This document shows, one piece after another, positions 7,336-16,346 of a stretch of 64,000 bases of DNA. The translations under genes and the position numbers were made by a program. The first letter of the stretch is position 1. Every line of letters starts with the position of its first letter. Location of the stretch: NCBI RefSeq assembly GCF_000010425.1, contig NC_008618.1, positions 1,915,946 to 1,979,945 of the forward strand. Reading direction: 5' to 3'. Below the pieces are notes generated by a model. It saw only the letters and a list, made by a program, of their open reading frames with translations, searched no databases and was not told where the DNA came from. This stretch comes from Bifidobacterium adolescentis ATCC 15703. GTDB lineage: Bacteria > Actinomycetota > Actinomycetes > Actinomycetales > Bifidobacteriaceae.

Positions 7336-9684
7336 TCACTTAATCGTGATGGTGGTGAACGACCATGCCGGTGCCGTGTAGTCGCCGTCTGTCAGATCAA
7401 TCGCGGTCTGCCGCGGCCTGGTCGGTGATTCCTCACCGACCTGTCCCGCATATGGATTGTCTCCGGCTAGGACGGTGGCCGTGGCGGATGCCGCCGATGC
7501 TGTGGAAATATTCAACTCGGCAAGAATCTGACGTAGGTCAACGCTTATTGGCGCGTCCATGGCATTGACCACGCGCACGTAGGTCTCTCCGGCTTTGTCA
7601 TTACGTGATACGGTGACGGTACGCCTTGGCTCGTCCTTAACCTCCGTGCCATCCGCAATCAGCGTTCCATCGATGTACAGCTTCATGGCTTGGCCGCGAT
7701 CGGTGACGTCAACGTGCACCTGCCAAGTGGTGCCCGGTCGCACTTCGTTCATGGAGACTTCGGTGCCGGCAAGCGCGTAGGCGGTGCCGTCGCGGACCAC
7801 GCGCACGCTGTGTCCTCGACCAAGTGAGATGATGTTGTGGTTCTTGCCGTCGATATCGCCACAGATGAGGTCCATGCCCCATCGTCCCTCGTAATAGACG
7901 ACGGTAGTGTCGATACTGTAGGAATCAGCGTGCAGATCGAGGGCGGTGTCGATGGTTCTGCCATCGTAGGCCACGTTGCCGAGATTAATCGTCTCCCCGG
8001 ATGCGGTGGTGATGGTGAGATTGTTGAGATCGGCTTTGGCATTGCCCGCGATGCGTAGTCTCACGGTGTCCGGCAGGCTGCGACGCAATGTGGACGGGCC
8101 TTCGACGGTGACGGGCCACGCGGTGTCGGCCGTGGTGGTGGCGTACATCTGCTGCACCCAATAGCTGTAGGGGTGATAGGCACGCTCGTTGTCGAAGTAG
8201 ATAAGGTCCGGATTCCAGCTGTGGTGGCCGTTCTTGGCAAACAGCGGAGCGTAGGAGGCCATGGCCACCACGTCGCCGTTGAGTTCCATGCGTCCCATGA
8301 AGGCCGCTTCGGACAGGCCGTTGATCAGTTGGGTGTTCCAGGAGCCGTATTCGCCGAGGTAGACCTTCGGCCCCTTGCGGTCCGTGTGGTCGTAGTGGTC
8401 GAGGTTGTGGAACCACCAGCTGGACGACTGGTAGGAATGTTCGTCGACGATCGGCAGACCCGCTTCGCGCGCGTACTTCCAGCCTTCCTCGTAATCCTGA
8501 CCGCTGGGGGCGGGACCGACGGTGCCGACGACGACGATGTCCGGATATGCGGCTTTGACGGCGTCGAAAATCTGCTGGAAGCGGTTTTTGAACACGTCGT
8601 CGATAAGATCCTCGTTGCCGATGCCGAGGTATTCGAGGCCGAACGGCTCCGGGTGACCCATGGCGGCGCGCTTGGCGCCCCATTCGGTGGCGGTGCTGCC
8701 GTTGCAGAATTCGATGAGGTGGAGTACTTCATCGATGTAAGCGGGCATATCCTCCTGCGCCACCGGCACCGGGCCTTGGCTGGTGTTTTGGCAGCTCACG
8801 CCGGCGGGCAGCACCGGCAGCGGCTTGGCGCCGATAGTTTCGCACAGGCACAGGTATTCGTAGTAGCCGATGCGGAATGACTGGTGGTAGCCCCAGAGGT
8901 TGAAGTTGTGCGGACGGTGCTCGACCGGTCCGATGGTGCGGTCCCAGTGGTACATGTTGTCCATGCCGAGGCCGTGGGTGATGCAGCCGCCGGGGAATCG
9001 CATGAATCGTGGTTTGAGGTCGGCGAGCGCCTCCACCAGATCCGGGCGGAAATGCTTGAGACCGTGGTAGGTGGTGCGCGGCTCCAAGGCGACGAAGTCG
9101 AGGTCGATGACGCCTTCGCCGGCGAAGGCCAGACGCAATGTGCCCTGTGTGGCCACGCTCGAGCCGGCATCGCCGTGCTCAGGAACGGTCAGCGAGGCTT
9201 GGTATGTCGTCCATGCCGAGGCTGAGACGGTGATGGTGTTTTCGGCGATGATGCTGCCGTCGTCTCCGCGCAGCGAGACCGTCACCGGCATCGCGCTTTC
9301 CGATCGCACGCGCATCCAGGCGGTGAAATCGTAGGTTTCTCCGGCGCGGAACACCATGCCGTCCCAGCCGGTGTTGTCCAGCGCGGCAGGGGCATGTTCG
9401 ACTTCCACCGTCGCGTAATGCGGGTTTTCGGTGGCAACCGGGTCATTGTCATGGATACCGAAGGCTGCGAACGAGCCTTCCGGCACGATTTTGCGCCAGA
9501 AGCTGTAGTTGCTCCAATCGATGGAGTCGGCGCGGTTGTATTCGAAGGCACCGTTCTGCACGAGGTCGGCGTTGAGGCCGCCGTCGCCGGAGTAGCTGAT
9601 GTCTTCGAAGAAGATGCCCCACAGGTCGGTGCTGATGGCGCGCACGCCCGCTTTGTCGAGTGTGGCGGTGAGTTTGTCGGTCAT
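7336..9684 (-). CDS. GH51 alpha-L-arabinofuranosidase, long form
   Basis: 782 aa from the ATG at 9684 (AAGGACA upstream). The reading frame stays open for 453 more bases into the GH27 gene, but that part is an antisense-like artefact. The N-terminal block (TDLWGIFFEDISYSGDGG, about residue 19) and carbohydrate-binding-like beta region (residues about 80-205) precede the TIM barrel; acid/base Glu is in YLGIGNEDL (about 358), nucleophile Glu in VYLGEYGSWN (about 445). A C-terminal beta domain with a concanavalin-like section ends the protein. It removes terminal L-arabinofuranose from arabino-oligosaccharides. There is no signal peptide, so it acts in the cytoplasm. It probably forms an operon with GH27, 113 bp upstream. 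Confidence 0.92.
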   Translation of the reverse strand: MTDKLTATLDKAGVRAISTDLWGIFFEDISYSGDGGLNADLVQNGAFEYNRADSIDWSNYSFWRKIVPEGSFAAFGIHDNDPVATENPHYATVEVEHAPAALDNTGWDGMVFRAGETYDFTAWMRVRSESAMPVTVSLRGDDGSIIAENTITVSASAWTTYQASLTVPEHGDAGSSVATQGTLRLAFAGEGVIDLDFVALEPRTTYHGLKHFRPDLVEALADLKPRFMRFPGGCITHGLGMDNMYHWDRTIGPVEHRPHNFNLWGYHQSFRIGYYEYLCLCETIGAKPLPVLPAGVSCQNTSQGPVPVAQEDMPAYIDEVLHLIEFCNGSTATEWGAKRAAMGHPEPFGLEYLGIGNEDLIDDVFKNRFQQIFDAVKAAYPDIVVVGTVGPAPSGQDYEEGWKYAREAGLPIVDEHSYQSSSWWFHNLDHYDHTDRKGPKVYLGEYGSWNTQLINGLSEAAFMGRMELNGDVVAMASYAPLFAKNGHHSWNPDLIYFDNERAYHPYSYWVQQMYATTTADTAWPVTVEGPSTLRRSLPDTVRLRIAGNAKADLNNLTITTASGETINLGNVAYDGRTIDTALDLHADSYSIDTTVVYYEGRWGMDLICGDIDGKNHNIISLGRGHSVRVVRDGTAYALAGTEVSMNEVRPGTTWQVHVDVTDRGQAMKLYIDGTLIADGTEVKDEPRRTVTVSRNDKAGETYVRVVNAMDAPISVDLRQILAELNISTASAASATATVLAGDNPYAGQVGEESPTRPRQTAIDLTDGDYTAPAWSFTTITIK

Positions 9685-9797
9685 GGTGTGTCCTTGAATG
9701 GTGTTGGTTGTTGGGTTGGATGGTGTTGAGGTATGTGCGATTGCACGGTTTGGCGTTCGTTTCGCGGCTATTCGCCGCCGGCTGGCGTCAGACGGGC

Positions 9798-11270
9798 TCA
9801 GTCGAGCGCGAACCAGAGGCAGCCGTGCGCAGGGATGGTGCCGCGGATGACGCGGTCCTCGCCTTCGCCTTCGATGCGGACGTCCGATCGGATGCCGTCG
9901 GGCGATTGCGGAGCGTCGGCCCACAAATCGGTGAGCGTCCAGTCCGCGTTGCGTTGGTCGATGCCGACGAAGCTTTGCAGCTGGATGTTGCCCTTGAGCT
10001 CGTACGGTTCGCTGCCGGTCCAGAAGATCGCGCCGTAGTGGCCGCACGCATGTGCCGACGTGGTACCGTCGGCCCAGTCGGCCGCGTCGGCGGTCCATGC
10101 GATGAGCTCGCCGATGAAGGATTCCTCCACGTTCCATTCGGCGAACAGCCGTTCCCGGACGATTTCGCGGTTGCCGGACGAGCCGGCGGTCACTTCGCGC
10201 AGGGCCGGGTTGGCGAGCAGTGCGATGGTGTCAGCGTTGCTGGTAGGCAGATCGCCGCCGACCATCAACGGGGATCTGCCCATGCTCCACAGGGTGAGCA
10301 GTGTTTTCTGCTCGTCGCGGGTCAGTTTCGATTGGCGGTCATCGCCGCGTTCGGCGCGCAGGCCGATATGTCCGAGCGGCAGCATGTCGGCGTCGGCCCA
10401 ATGGCCGGTGCGCTGCATCGGCGCCCATCGCGCGAGCCGGGGGAACTGCTGGTAGATGTCTTCCCAGCGGTCCCACAAATCGTCGGAGATGCGCCACATC
10501 TGCGAGACACCGCGGAGAAAATCGACATGGGTGCTGGCCACCCAGCCTCCCGGGGACAGCGATAGCGTGATCGGTCGGCCGTAGGCGGCTTCCGCGCGTT
10601 CGATGGCGTGATGGTAGGCCTCGATCTCCTCTGGGAAGAACGGGGTCTGCATGTCGTCGACCTTGAGGAAGTCGAGCCCCCAGGAGGCGAGCAGGTCGAC
10701 CTGTGCGTCATACCAGGCCTGCGCGCCGGCATCGCCCCGCTTGAGACCATAGTTGTCGTGATTCCATGCGCAAGTGTGCTCGGTGTCGGCAACGTCCTGC
10801 GCATGCAGCGCGGTGCCTTTGACCGGCAGGTTCTCGTGCACGGCCTGTCTCGGAATGCCGCGCATCACGTGCACGCCGAGTTTGAGACCGAGCCGGTGCA
10901 CCGCGTCGGCGAGCGGGCCGAATCCTTTGCCGTCTGCCGCACTCGGGAAACGTTGCTCGTCGGGAATCTGCCGGCCATATGCATCGATGCACAACGGCGT
11001 GCCGTCGGAATAGCCATGTGCATGGGCGTTGGGGTCGAACCAGCCGGCGTCGATGACCAGCGTGTCCCAGCCGGCGTCCTTGAGATGCTCGGCCATGAAG
11101 CGCGCGTTGTCCAGAACCTCCTGCTCGGTGATGGTGGTGCCGTAGGAGTCCCAGCTGTTCCAACCCATCGGCGGACGCCAGGCTTTGACTGGCATGGCCT
11201 CGGGTACCGTGTGGCCGTCAGCCGGATATTCGTCAGCCGGGGCGACGGAAACGGTGGTTGGGATCGTCAT
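9798..11270 (-). CDS. GH27 enzyme, alpha-galactosidase or beta-L-arabinopyranosidase
   Basis: 490 aa, cytoplasmic. Family marks: PPMGWNSWDSYG (residue about 33), DTLVIDAGWFDP (about 74), FLKVDDMQTP with the nucleophile Asp (about 205), SLSPGG and MWRISDDLWDRW with the acid/base Asp, then a C-terminal beta domain. In ordinary GH27 alpha-galactosidases the second motif is usually D-D-x-W, both Asp gripping the sugar at O4/O6. Here the second is Ala (DAGW). Loss of this contact would suit a sugar without C6, that is beta-L-arabinopyranose, which also fits the arabinose-rich neighbourhood. The family is sure, the exact specificity is inference. It is divergent from the LacI gene, with two operator-like palindromes between. 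Confidence 0.85.
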   Translation of the reverse strand: MTIPTTVSVAPADEYPADGHTVPEAMPVKAWRPPMGWNSWDSYGTTITEQEVLDNARFMAEHLKDAGWDTLVIDAGWFDPNAHAHGYSDGTPLCIDAYGRQIPDEQRFPSAADGKGFGPLADAVHRLGLKLGVHVMRGIPRQAVHENLPVKGTALHAQDVADTEHTCAWNHDNYGLKRGDAGAQAWYDAQVDLLASWGLDFLKVDDMQTPFFPEEIEAYHHAIERAEAAYGRPITLSLSPGGWVASTHVDFLRGVSQMWRISDDLWDRWEDIYQQFPRLARWAPMQRTGHWADADMLPLGHIGLRAERGDDRQSKLTRDEQKTLLTLWSMGRSPLMVGGDLPTSNADTIALLANPALREVTAGSSGNREIVRERLFAEWNVEESFIGELIAWTADAADWADGTTSAHACGHYGAIFWTGSEPYELKGNIQLQSFVGIDQRNADWTLTDLWADAPQSPDGIRSDVRIEGEGEDRVIRGTIPAHGCLWFALD

Positions 11271-11342
11271 CGAACCTCTCTTTTCGTTCGGGATCGCTAT
11301 GGGGGCTGTGTCGCGGAAAGCAGGACGCCGTCATGCGAACCG

Positions 11343-11362
11343 TATATGTATCGTTACATATA
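11343..11362. promoter_or_regulatory. Perfect LacI-type operator, GH27 side
   Basis: TATATGTATCGTTACATATA is a perfect 8-4-8 palindrome in the divergent GH27/LacI spacer, 72 bp before the GH27 start. Related sites are at 11445-11464 and 22690-22709. It is likely the target of the adjacent LacI protein. Confidence 0.75.
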
Positions 11363-11444
11363 CTAGCGCAAATCCAATCATCCGCAATGGAGGCAATATA
11401 TCGGTGAGTCTTTGTATTTGCAACGATTTTACAGAATCAAGAGA

Positions 11445-11464
11445 ATATAATATCGTTACATATC
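11445..11464. promoter_or_regulatory. LacI-type operator over the lacI -10 box
   Basis: The right half (TCGTTACATATC) repeats the site at 11343-11362, while the left half has drifted. It overlaps a TATAAT-like box 26 bp before the LacI start, so it would give autorepression. Confidence 0.6.
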
Positions 11465-11490
11465 AATCATAAGTTTTCAAGGAGCGGCAT

Positions 11491-12561
11491 ATGACCAGCA
11501 GCACACCGACGCTACGCGACGTGGCCGCGGAAGCGGGCGTCTCCCCCATGACCGCGTCGAACGCGCTGCGCGGCAAGCCAGGCGTCAAGGAATCGACCCG
11601 CGCCAAAGTGATCGCCGCAGCGAAGAAACTCAATTACCGCATCAATCTGACGGCCAGCATGCTCAAATCGGGCCGCAGCAACATCATCCACGTCATCGTC
11701 AACGAATTCGATTCGCCGTTCTATTCAAAGCTCACGCAGGCGTTGAGCAACGAAATCGTGTCCCGCGGACTTATTCCATTCATCGAGCAGACGCAGTATT
11801 CGCCGGACGCTGCCGAGCACGCGCTGAGCAGCAATCCGTTCTCTGGGCAGCTGTTCGATGGCGAGATCCTGCACGCCACAGGCTTGGGCACAAATGTGCC
11901 GCTGTCCAAACTCAATGGCGGCAGACCATTCGTGCTGCTGGACGCCTGCGAGGAGACGCCGACCGTCGATGCCGTGAACTTCCCCAACGAGGAGGCCGAA
12001 CGCGCGGCGATGCAGCATCTCATCGACCGCGGATGCCGCAATATCGCGATCGTCGGCCACCGGTTCGCCCCCCGCGCCGATCTGGCGCATGCCCAGAACG
12101 CGTTCGCTCTGCGATTGCGCGGCGCATGCGGAGCGCTGTCCGACGCCGGACTGCCCTATGACGAGTCGATGGTGTTCGAAGCCGGGGATGTGGCCAATGG
12201 CATCATCGCCGGGCATGCGATTGCGGAACGTATTCTCGCCGCACGGAGCGGACATGGTGGCACCGAGTTCGACGGCGCGTGCTGCGCCAACGATTTCGCG
12301 GCGTTCGGCGTGATACGCGGGCTCGCGGACCGCGGACTGCGCGTGCCGCAGGACGTGAAGGTGATCGGTTTCGACGGCGTGACCTCCGGCTCGTACACGA
12401 CGCCGGCGTTGAGCACCATCCAGGTCGATTTCATGCAGCTTGCGAAATTCTCGGTCGATATGCTGTCCGAACGTATCGATCATGGAGCAGACGAGGCGTT
12501 GCCGCCAAGACGGGCCATCATCGGCTACCAGCTGGTGGACCGGGAATCGACCGCGGTCTGA
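11491..12561 (+). CDS. LacI-family regulator of the arabinoside locus
   Basis: 356 aa; the ATG is preceded by AAGGAGCGG. The N-terminal helix-turn-helix reads TLRDVAAEAGVSPMTASNAL, followed by the hinge helix region NLTASMLKSG and a periplasmic-binding-protein-like effector domain (NIIHVIVNEFDSPFYSKL ... VIGFDGVTSGSYTTPALSTI). The recognition helix MTASNAL departs from the usual VSTVSRAL, in line with the unusual operator TCGTTACATA. It is divergent from GH27 and followed by GH43 on the same strand. It probably represses the neighbouring glycosidases and, through the copy at 22690, the exporter and esterase, with an arabinoside-type inducer (inference). Confidence 0.9.
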   Translation: MTSSTPTLRDVAAEAGVSPMTASNALRGKPGVKESTRAKVIAAAKKLNYRINLTASMLKSGRSNIIHVIVNEFDSPFYSKLTQALSNEIVSRGLIPFIEQTQYSPDAAEHALSSNPFSGQLFDGEILHATGLGTNVPLSKLNGGRPFVLLDACEETPTVDAVNFPNEEAERAAMQHLIDRGCRNIAIVGHRFAPRADLAHAQNAFALRLRGACGALSDAGLPYDESMVFEAGDVANGIIAGHAIAERILAARSGHGGTEFDGACCANDFAAFGVIRGLADRGLRVPQDVKVIGFDGVTSGSYTTPALSTIQVDFMQLAKFSVDMLSERIDHGADEALPPRRAIIGYQLVDRESTAV

Positions 12562-12684
12562 GGATGACGCCCCTATGGCAGGCAATCCGCCATAGGCAGC
12601 AGCCTTCGCAGCCAATCCCACTCAATCGGAATCACTCAATCGGAATCAATCGCCATCATTCATCAAGGAATCTCTAGGAGCATC

Positions 12685-13722
12685 ATGAGCATCGACACCC
12701 AGGCCTATCTGTTCGTGCATTTCATCGGCGAGGAACGCAATCCCACCGACGAACAGCTGTACTTCGCGCTGAGCCGCGACGGCGTGCATTGGAGGGATCT
12801 GCGCCCGGCCGGCAGTCCGGCGTTGACGTGGCTAGGCGGCGAGAAGGGCGTGCGCGACCCGCATATTGTGCGCGACCCACGTGGTGGATTCCACATTGTG
12901 GCCACCGATTTGAGCATCTATTACCGTGGCGGCTGGGGGCCGAACGATGGCGCCACCACGAATGGATCGACCGGCCTGGTGATCTGGGACTCCCCTGACC
13001 TGGTCCATTGGAGCGAGCCGCGCCTGGTGGACGTGGCCTCGAAGATTCCGGACGCTGGCATGGCTTGGGCTCCGGAGGCGAATTGGGATCCGGATCGCGG
13101 GCAGTGGATCGTGTTCTGGTCCACGAAGAGCAACGCCGAAAGCTCCGCGGATCCGTTGGCCAACGAGCTCGGCGATCCGACGAATGTGTATTATGCGACG
13201 ACCGTTGATTTCAGGGTGTTCTCCGATCCGGTCAAGTGGATCGATCGTAAGAATGTGATCATCGATTCGACCATGCTGCGCGACGATGACGGCTGGTGGT
13301 ACCGCGCGTCCAAGGACTCGGAAATCACCATCGAACGCACCCGTAACCCGTATGCGACGACCTACGAGGTGCTGCGCACCGACGACCCGAATGAGTGGTC
13401 GTATGTGGGCACGCTCACCGACATCTTCGGCAATGGCCGGTATTCCATGCACTACTTGGAAGGGCCGGAACTGTTCCGTTACAACGACGAAGACGTGAAG
13501 GTGGTCAACGGCAGGACCATGCCATTCGGCCTGATGTGCGACCAGTACGCGGAGTCCAGGGGCTACCTGTCGTTCCGCGCCGCCTCGCTCGCCTCGCATG
13601 ATCCGGCCGATTGGCAGCGCGCAGACGATATCGATTTCGGCGCGCTGAAGAAGCGTCACGGCGCGATTCTGCCGATCACGGCCGCCGAATACGACGCCAT
13701 CGAAACCGCCTTCGCCCTGTAG
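12685..13722 (+). CDS. GH43 glycosidase, probable alpha-L-arabinofuranosidase
   Basis: 345 aa, single five-bladed-propeller domain, no signal peptide. Motifs fit GH43: RDPHIVRDPRGGFHIVATDL in blade two, MAWAPEANWDPDRGQWIVFW, and MHYLEGPELFRY with the likely acid Glu. AGGAGC lies before the ATG. It is 123 bp downstream of LacI on the same strand and is probably co-transcribed. The gap holds the word ACTCAATCGGAATC twice in tandem. The gene ends 30 bp from the convergent GH36 gene. GH43 members cut alpha-L-arabinofuranosyl or beta-xylosyl links; the arabinose context favours the first. Exact linkage is unknown. Confidence 0.85.
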   Translation: MSIDTQAYLFVHFIGEERNPTDEQLYFALSRDGVHWRDLRPAGSPALTWLGGEKGVRDPHIVRDPRGGFHIVATDLSIYYRGGWGPNDGATTNGSTGLVIWDSPDLVHWSEPRLVDVASKIPDAGMAWAPEANWDPDRGQWIVFWSTKSNAESSADPLANELGDPTNVYYATTVDFRVFSDPVKWIDRKNVIIDSTMLRDDDGWWYRASKDSEITIERTRNPYATTYEVLRTDDPNEWSYVGTLTDIFGNGRYSMHYLEGPELFRYNDEDVKVVNGRTMPFGLMCDQYAESRGYLSFRAASLASHDPADWQRADDIDFGALKKRHGAILPITAAEYDAIETAFAL

Positions 13723-13752
13723 GCGGCGCGATTGCCCATCCGTCGCAACCGC

Positions 13753-16125
13753 TCAGGCGCGGCGGATGGCGAAGATGCGGGCGGACGGCTGCTTGGAGGT
13801 GGCCGCGTTGAGCCGGACCGTCTCGGGGTCCATGCGCTCGACGGTCCACGGCTTGGCGTCGGGCGCATGCTCGGGAACGGCCGGATTCGGGAAGATCTGC
13901 TCGATATGGCAGTCCTCGGACAGCGGCACGTTCACGGAAGGCGTGCCGCCGCGACGCCAGACAATGATGTAATCGCACGAATCGTCGTCCTCCGACGGGA
14001 GGAATGACGGATGGCGCAGACCGACGACGAGCCAATCGCCATCGAAATCAGGCAGACGGGCCGGCCAGAACGGCACCAATTCCTGCTGCTCGGTCAGCAC
14101 ACGGCGGTGCAAGGCCACCGCATCCCGCACCAAGGCAAGCCGATGCTCGTCCATGCGGTCAATGAATCCGGACAGGTACAACCTGCCGAGTATGCCCGTG
14201 GCCAGCGTGAAGACGGCGGTCTCATCGTCCATCTCCTGCTGGGCGTAACCCCAGTTGCCTTGCTGTTCCGGCAGAATCGTCAGTCCGGCGCCGGCGGCGA
14301 TCGCGGCGTAAATCAGCGGATCACACTGGTCGGAGGTGGATTGCAGGTCCAATCGTTGCAACTGCGCGTAATCGGCGCGCATCGCACCGGAACCGCAGTT
14401 TTCAATCATAACGTCCGGATGGCGGCGGCGCAGGTCGTCGAGCCAGTCAAGATAGGCGCGGCAATGGCCGAGCAGGCCAGCGCCGGCGGATTCGGCGTCG
14501 AGATCAGTGCCGACGCCGGGGACGGTGTTGTAGTCGAATTTGAAGAAGACCGCGCCGAAATCGTCAATCAGCCGGTTGACGGTGCGAGTGACGTGCTCGC
14601 GTGCGGCGGGCGAGCGGAAGTCAAGCAGGTACCGGCCCGAATCGCAGACGCGCACACCGTGACGCTGGAAGAACGCGTCATCGGGCAGACTTTGGGCGAG
14701 CGGCGATTTCACGCCAATCACCTCAGGCTCGAGCCACAATCCCAAGCCCATGCCATGCGCGCGGATGGTGTCGGCCAAACCCTTGAGTCCAGCTTCGCCG
14801 AAACGGTTCGTGGAGGCCTGCCATTCTCCGACCATGTCCCACCAACCGCCGTCCGTGCTGTCGTACCAGCCGGCGTCGATGCAGAAGATGTCCGCGCCGA
14901 CGCGTGCCGCGCCCTCGACGAGCGGCAGCTCCTTCTCCAAGCGCGGGTCGCCGAACAGGGTGTTCATGTAATCGTTGTAGATGACGAGTCCCTGCGTGCG
15001 TTCGAACTGCTCGGAACGACCCAATTCGCGAGCCTTGGCGGCACGCAACGCACGGCGCTGCAATGTCATTTCGGCGACGGACTGCTGCCAATCGCCGGCC
15101 GAGATCGCGAAGGAGACCGGCACCGATTCGAAATCGTGGCCTTCACCCAGCTCCGTATACCAATGGTGGTCCTGATATTCCGGTCCGAACGCGCTGATGT
15201 GCAAACCGGGATCATCCTCGCCGATCTCCCATTCCCATGGGCCGTTGTGCTCGATCTGCCACATCACGGAGAAGTCGCGCGATTGGCGGCGCGAACCCTC
15301 CACCTGCACGATGCCGGCCGGCTCATGCACGCCGGTGCTCCATGTGGAGGCGGAGCTCATGGCGAATCGCGAGCTGGACTGGCCGGGATTGATGACTTGA
15401 TTGCGATTGCGCACCGACACGTCGCGCAGTGGACGGCTGCGCCAATCGTTTTCCACCGCCCACGCGGAGTCTCCCCAGAATACGCGGGAATGGTCGATTT
15501 TGCCGCAGTTGACGCGCATCGGCACCGTCAGATTCAACGACGACACCGCCTCGATGGGCAGCGGGCGCGCGGAGCTCAACCGCGTGTAAGTGCGCACTGC
15601 GGACAGACCCGGGAACGCTTCGAATACGGAAGTGACTACCAGCCCAGCCGTGGCGTCGGCATGGCGGACGGTTTCCGGCGAGGGCTGCGCGGCGGCTTCG
15701 GCCCGTTCGGCGGCGGTCGGTTCGAACGCGCGCCCGTGCGGCTCCAGTTCCGCATACGAAGCGAATTGGACGATCTCCAAACGATATGGTTCGGCGGACC
15801 CTTCCTCCGGCTCGGAAGCGGCGGCCGAGACGAATCGCAATACGCTGCCCGCCACCGTGGCGATCAAGGTGAGGCGATTGTCCTGCGATCCGGTGTTGGC
15901 GGCACGCACTTCGACGATTGGACGCGGATCACGTTCCAGCACGGTTCTTCCATCGTCGGTAACACGGCCGCCGATGGGCCCCATGCCGCGGCCTGCAACG
16001 TTGCACAATCGGACGGGGGAATCGCCTGCCGTGTCGAACAGCATGGAAACCACGCCATTGCCCCATTCGAGACGCCCGTCCTCACGGGGACATACGGGGT
16101 TCATTGCACCGGCACCGCTTATCAT
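13753..16125 (-). CDS. GH36 enzyme, alpha-galactosidase or arabinopyranosidase
   Basis: 790 aa from the ATG at 16125, chosen because GAGGAG lies six bases upstream; an ATG at 16164 is also in frame. The GH36 pattern is complete: N-terminal beta-supersandwich, then GLVIYNDYMNTLFGDP, IFCIDAGWYDSTDGG (about residue 417), LGLWLEPEV, YLLDFRSPAARE, VFFKFDYNT with nucleophile Asp (about 531), IENCGSGAMRADY and STSDQCDP with the acid/base Asp (about 599). The canonical motif for galactose binding is usually DDGW; here it is DAGW, the same change as in the GH27 neighbour. Cytoplasmic. Galactose- or L-arabinopyranose-releasing; the linkage remains open. Confidence 0.85.
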   Translation of the reverse strand: MISGAGAMNPVCPREDGRLEWGNGVVSMLFDTAGDSPVRLCNVAGRGMGPIGGRVTDDGRTVLERDPRPIVEVRAANTGSQDNRLTLIATVAGSVLRFVSAAASEPEEGSAEPYRLEIVQFASYAELEPHGRAFEPTAAERAEAAAQPSPETVRHADATAGLVVTSVFEAFPGLSAVRTYTRLSSARPLPIEAVSSLNLTVPMRVNCGKIDHSRVFWGDSAWAVENDWRSRPLRDVSVRNRNQVINPGQSSSRFAMSSASTWSTGVHEPAGIVQVEGSRRQSRDFSVMWQIEHNGPWEWEIGEDDPGLHISAFGPEYQDHHWYTELGEGHDFESVPVSFAISAGDWQQSVAEMTLQRRALRAAKARELGRSEQFERTQGLVIYNDYMNTLFGDPRLEKELPLVEGAARVGADIFCIDAGWYDSTDGGWWDMVGEWQASTNRFGEAGLKGLADTIRAHGMGLGLWLEPEVIGVKSPLAQSLPDDAFFQRHGVRVCDSGRYLLDFRSPAAREHVTRTVNRLIDDFGAVFFKFDYNTVPGVGTDLDAESAGAGLLGHCRAYLDWLDDLRRRHPDVMIENCGSGAMRADYAQLQRLDLQSTSDQCDPLIYAAIAAGAGLTILPEQQGNWGYAQQEMDDETAVFTLATGILGRLYLSGFIDRMDEHRLALVRDAVALHRRVLTEQQELVPFWPARLPDFDGDWLVVGLRHPSFLPSEDDDSCDYIIVWRRGGTPSVNVPLSEDCHIEQIFPNPAVPEHAPDAKPWTVERMDPETVRLNAATSKQPSARIFAIRRA

Positions 16126-16346
16126 CTTCGACTCCTCAACCGTGTTCAGATACCGCCTGATCATTGACGTGCATCGATTGACGTACCTGGTACTAGCTTA
16201 AGCGGCAAATGGGGCAAATCGCACGTGCGTGTCTACTCGAAGCGGAGATATGCGATGAACTTGACTGGCGCATCCTTGGTTTTGGCGATGTTGCCGAAAC
16301 CAAGGACAGCCCCTTTGTCGGGCAGTCCCTTCGTCACTCGTCATGC

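Noticed and set aside
9685-10137. Upstream extension of the GH51 frame
   Set aside because: Overlaps GH27, has no ribosome site, Arg/His-rich sequence not belonging to the family.
14011-16167. 718-residue open frame opposite GH36
   Set aside because: Antisense shadow of a motif-complete GH36 gene.
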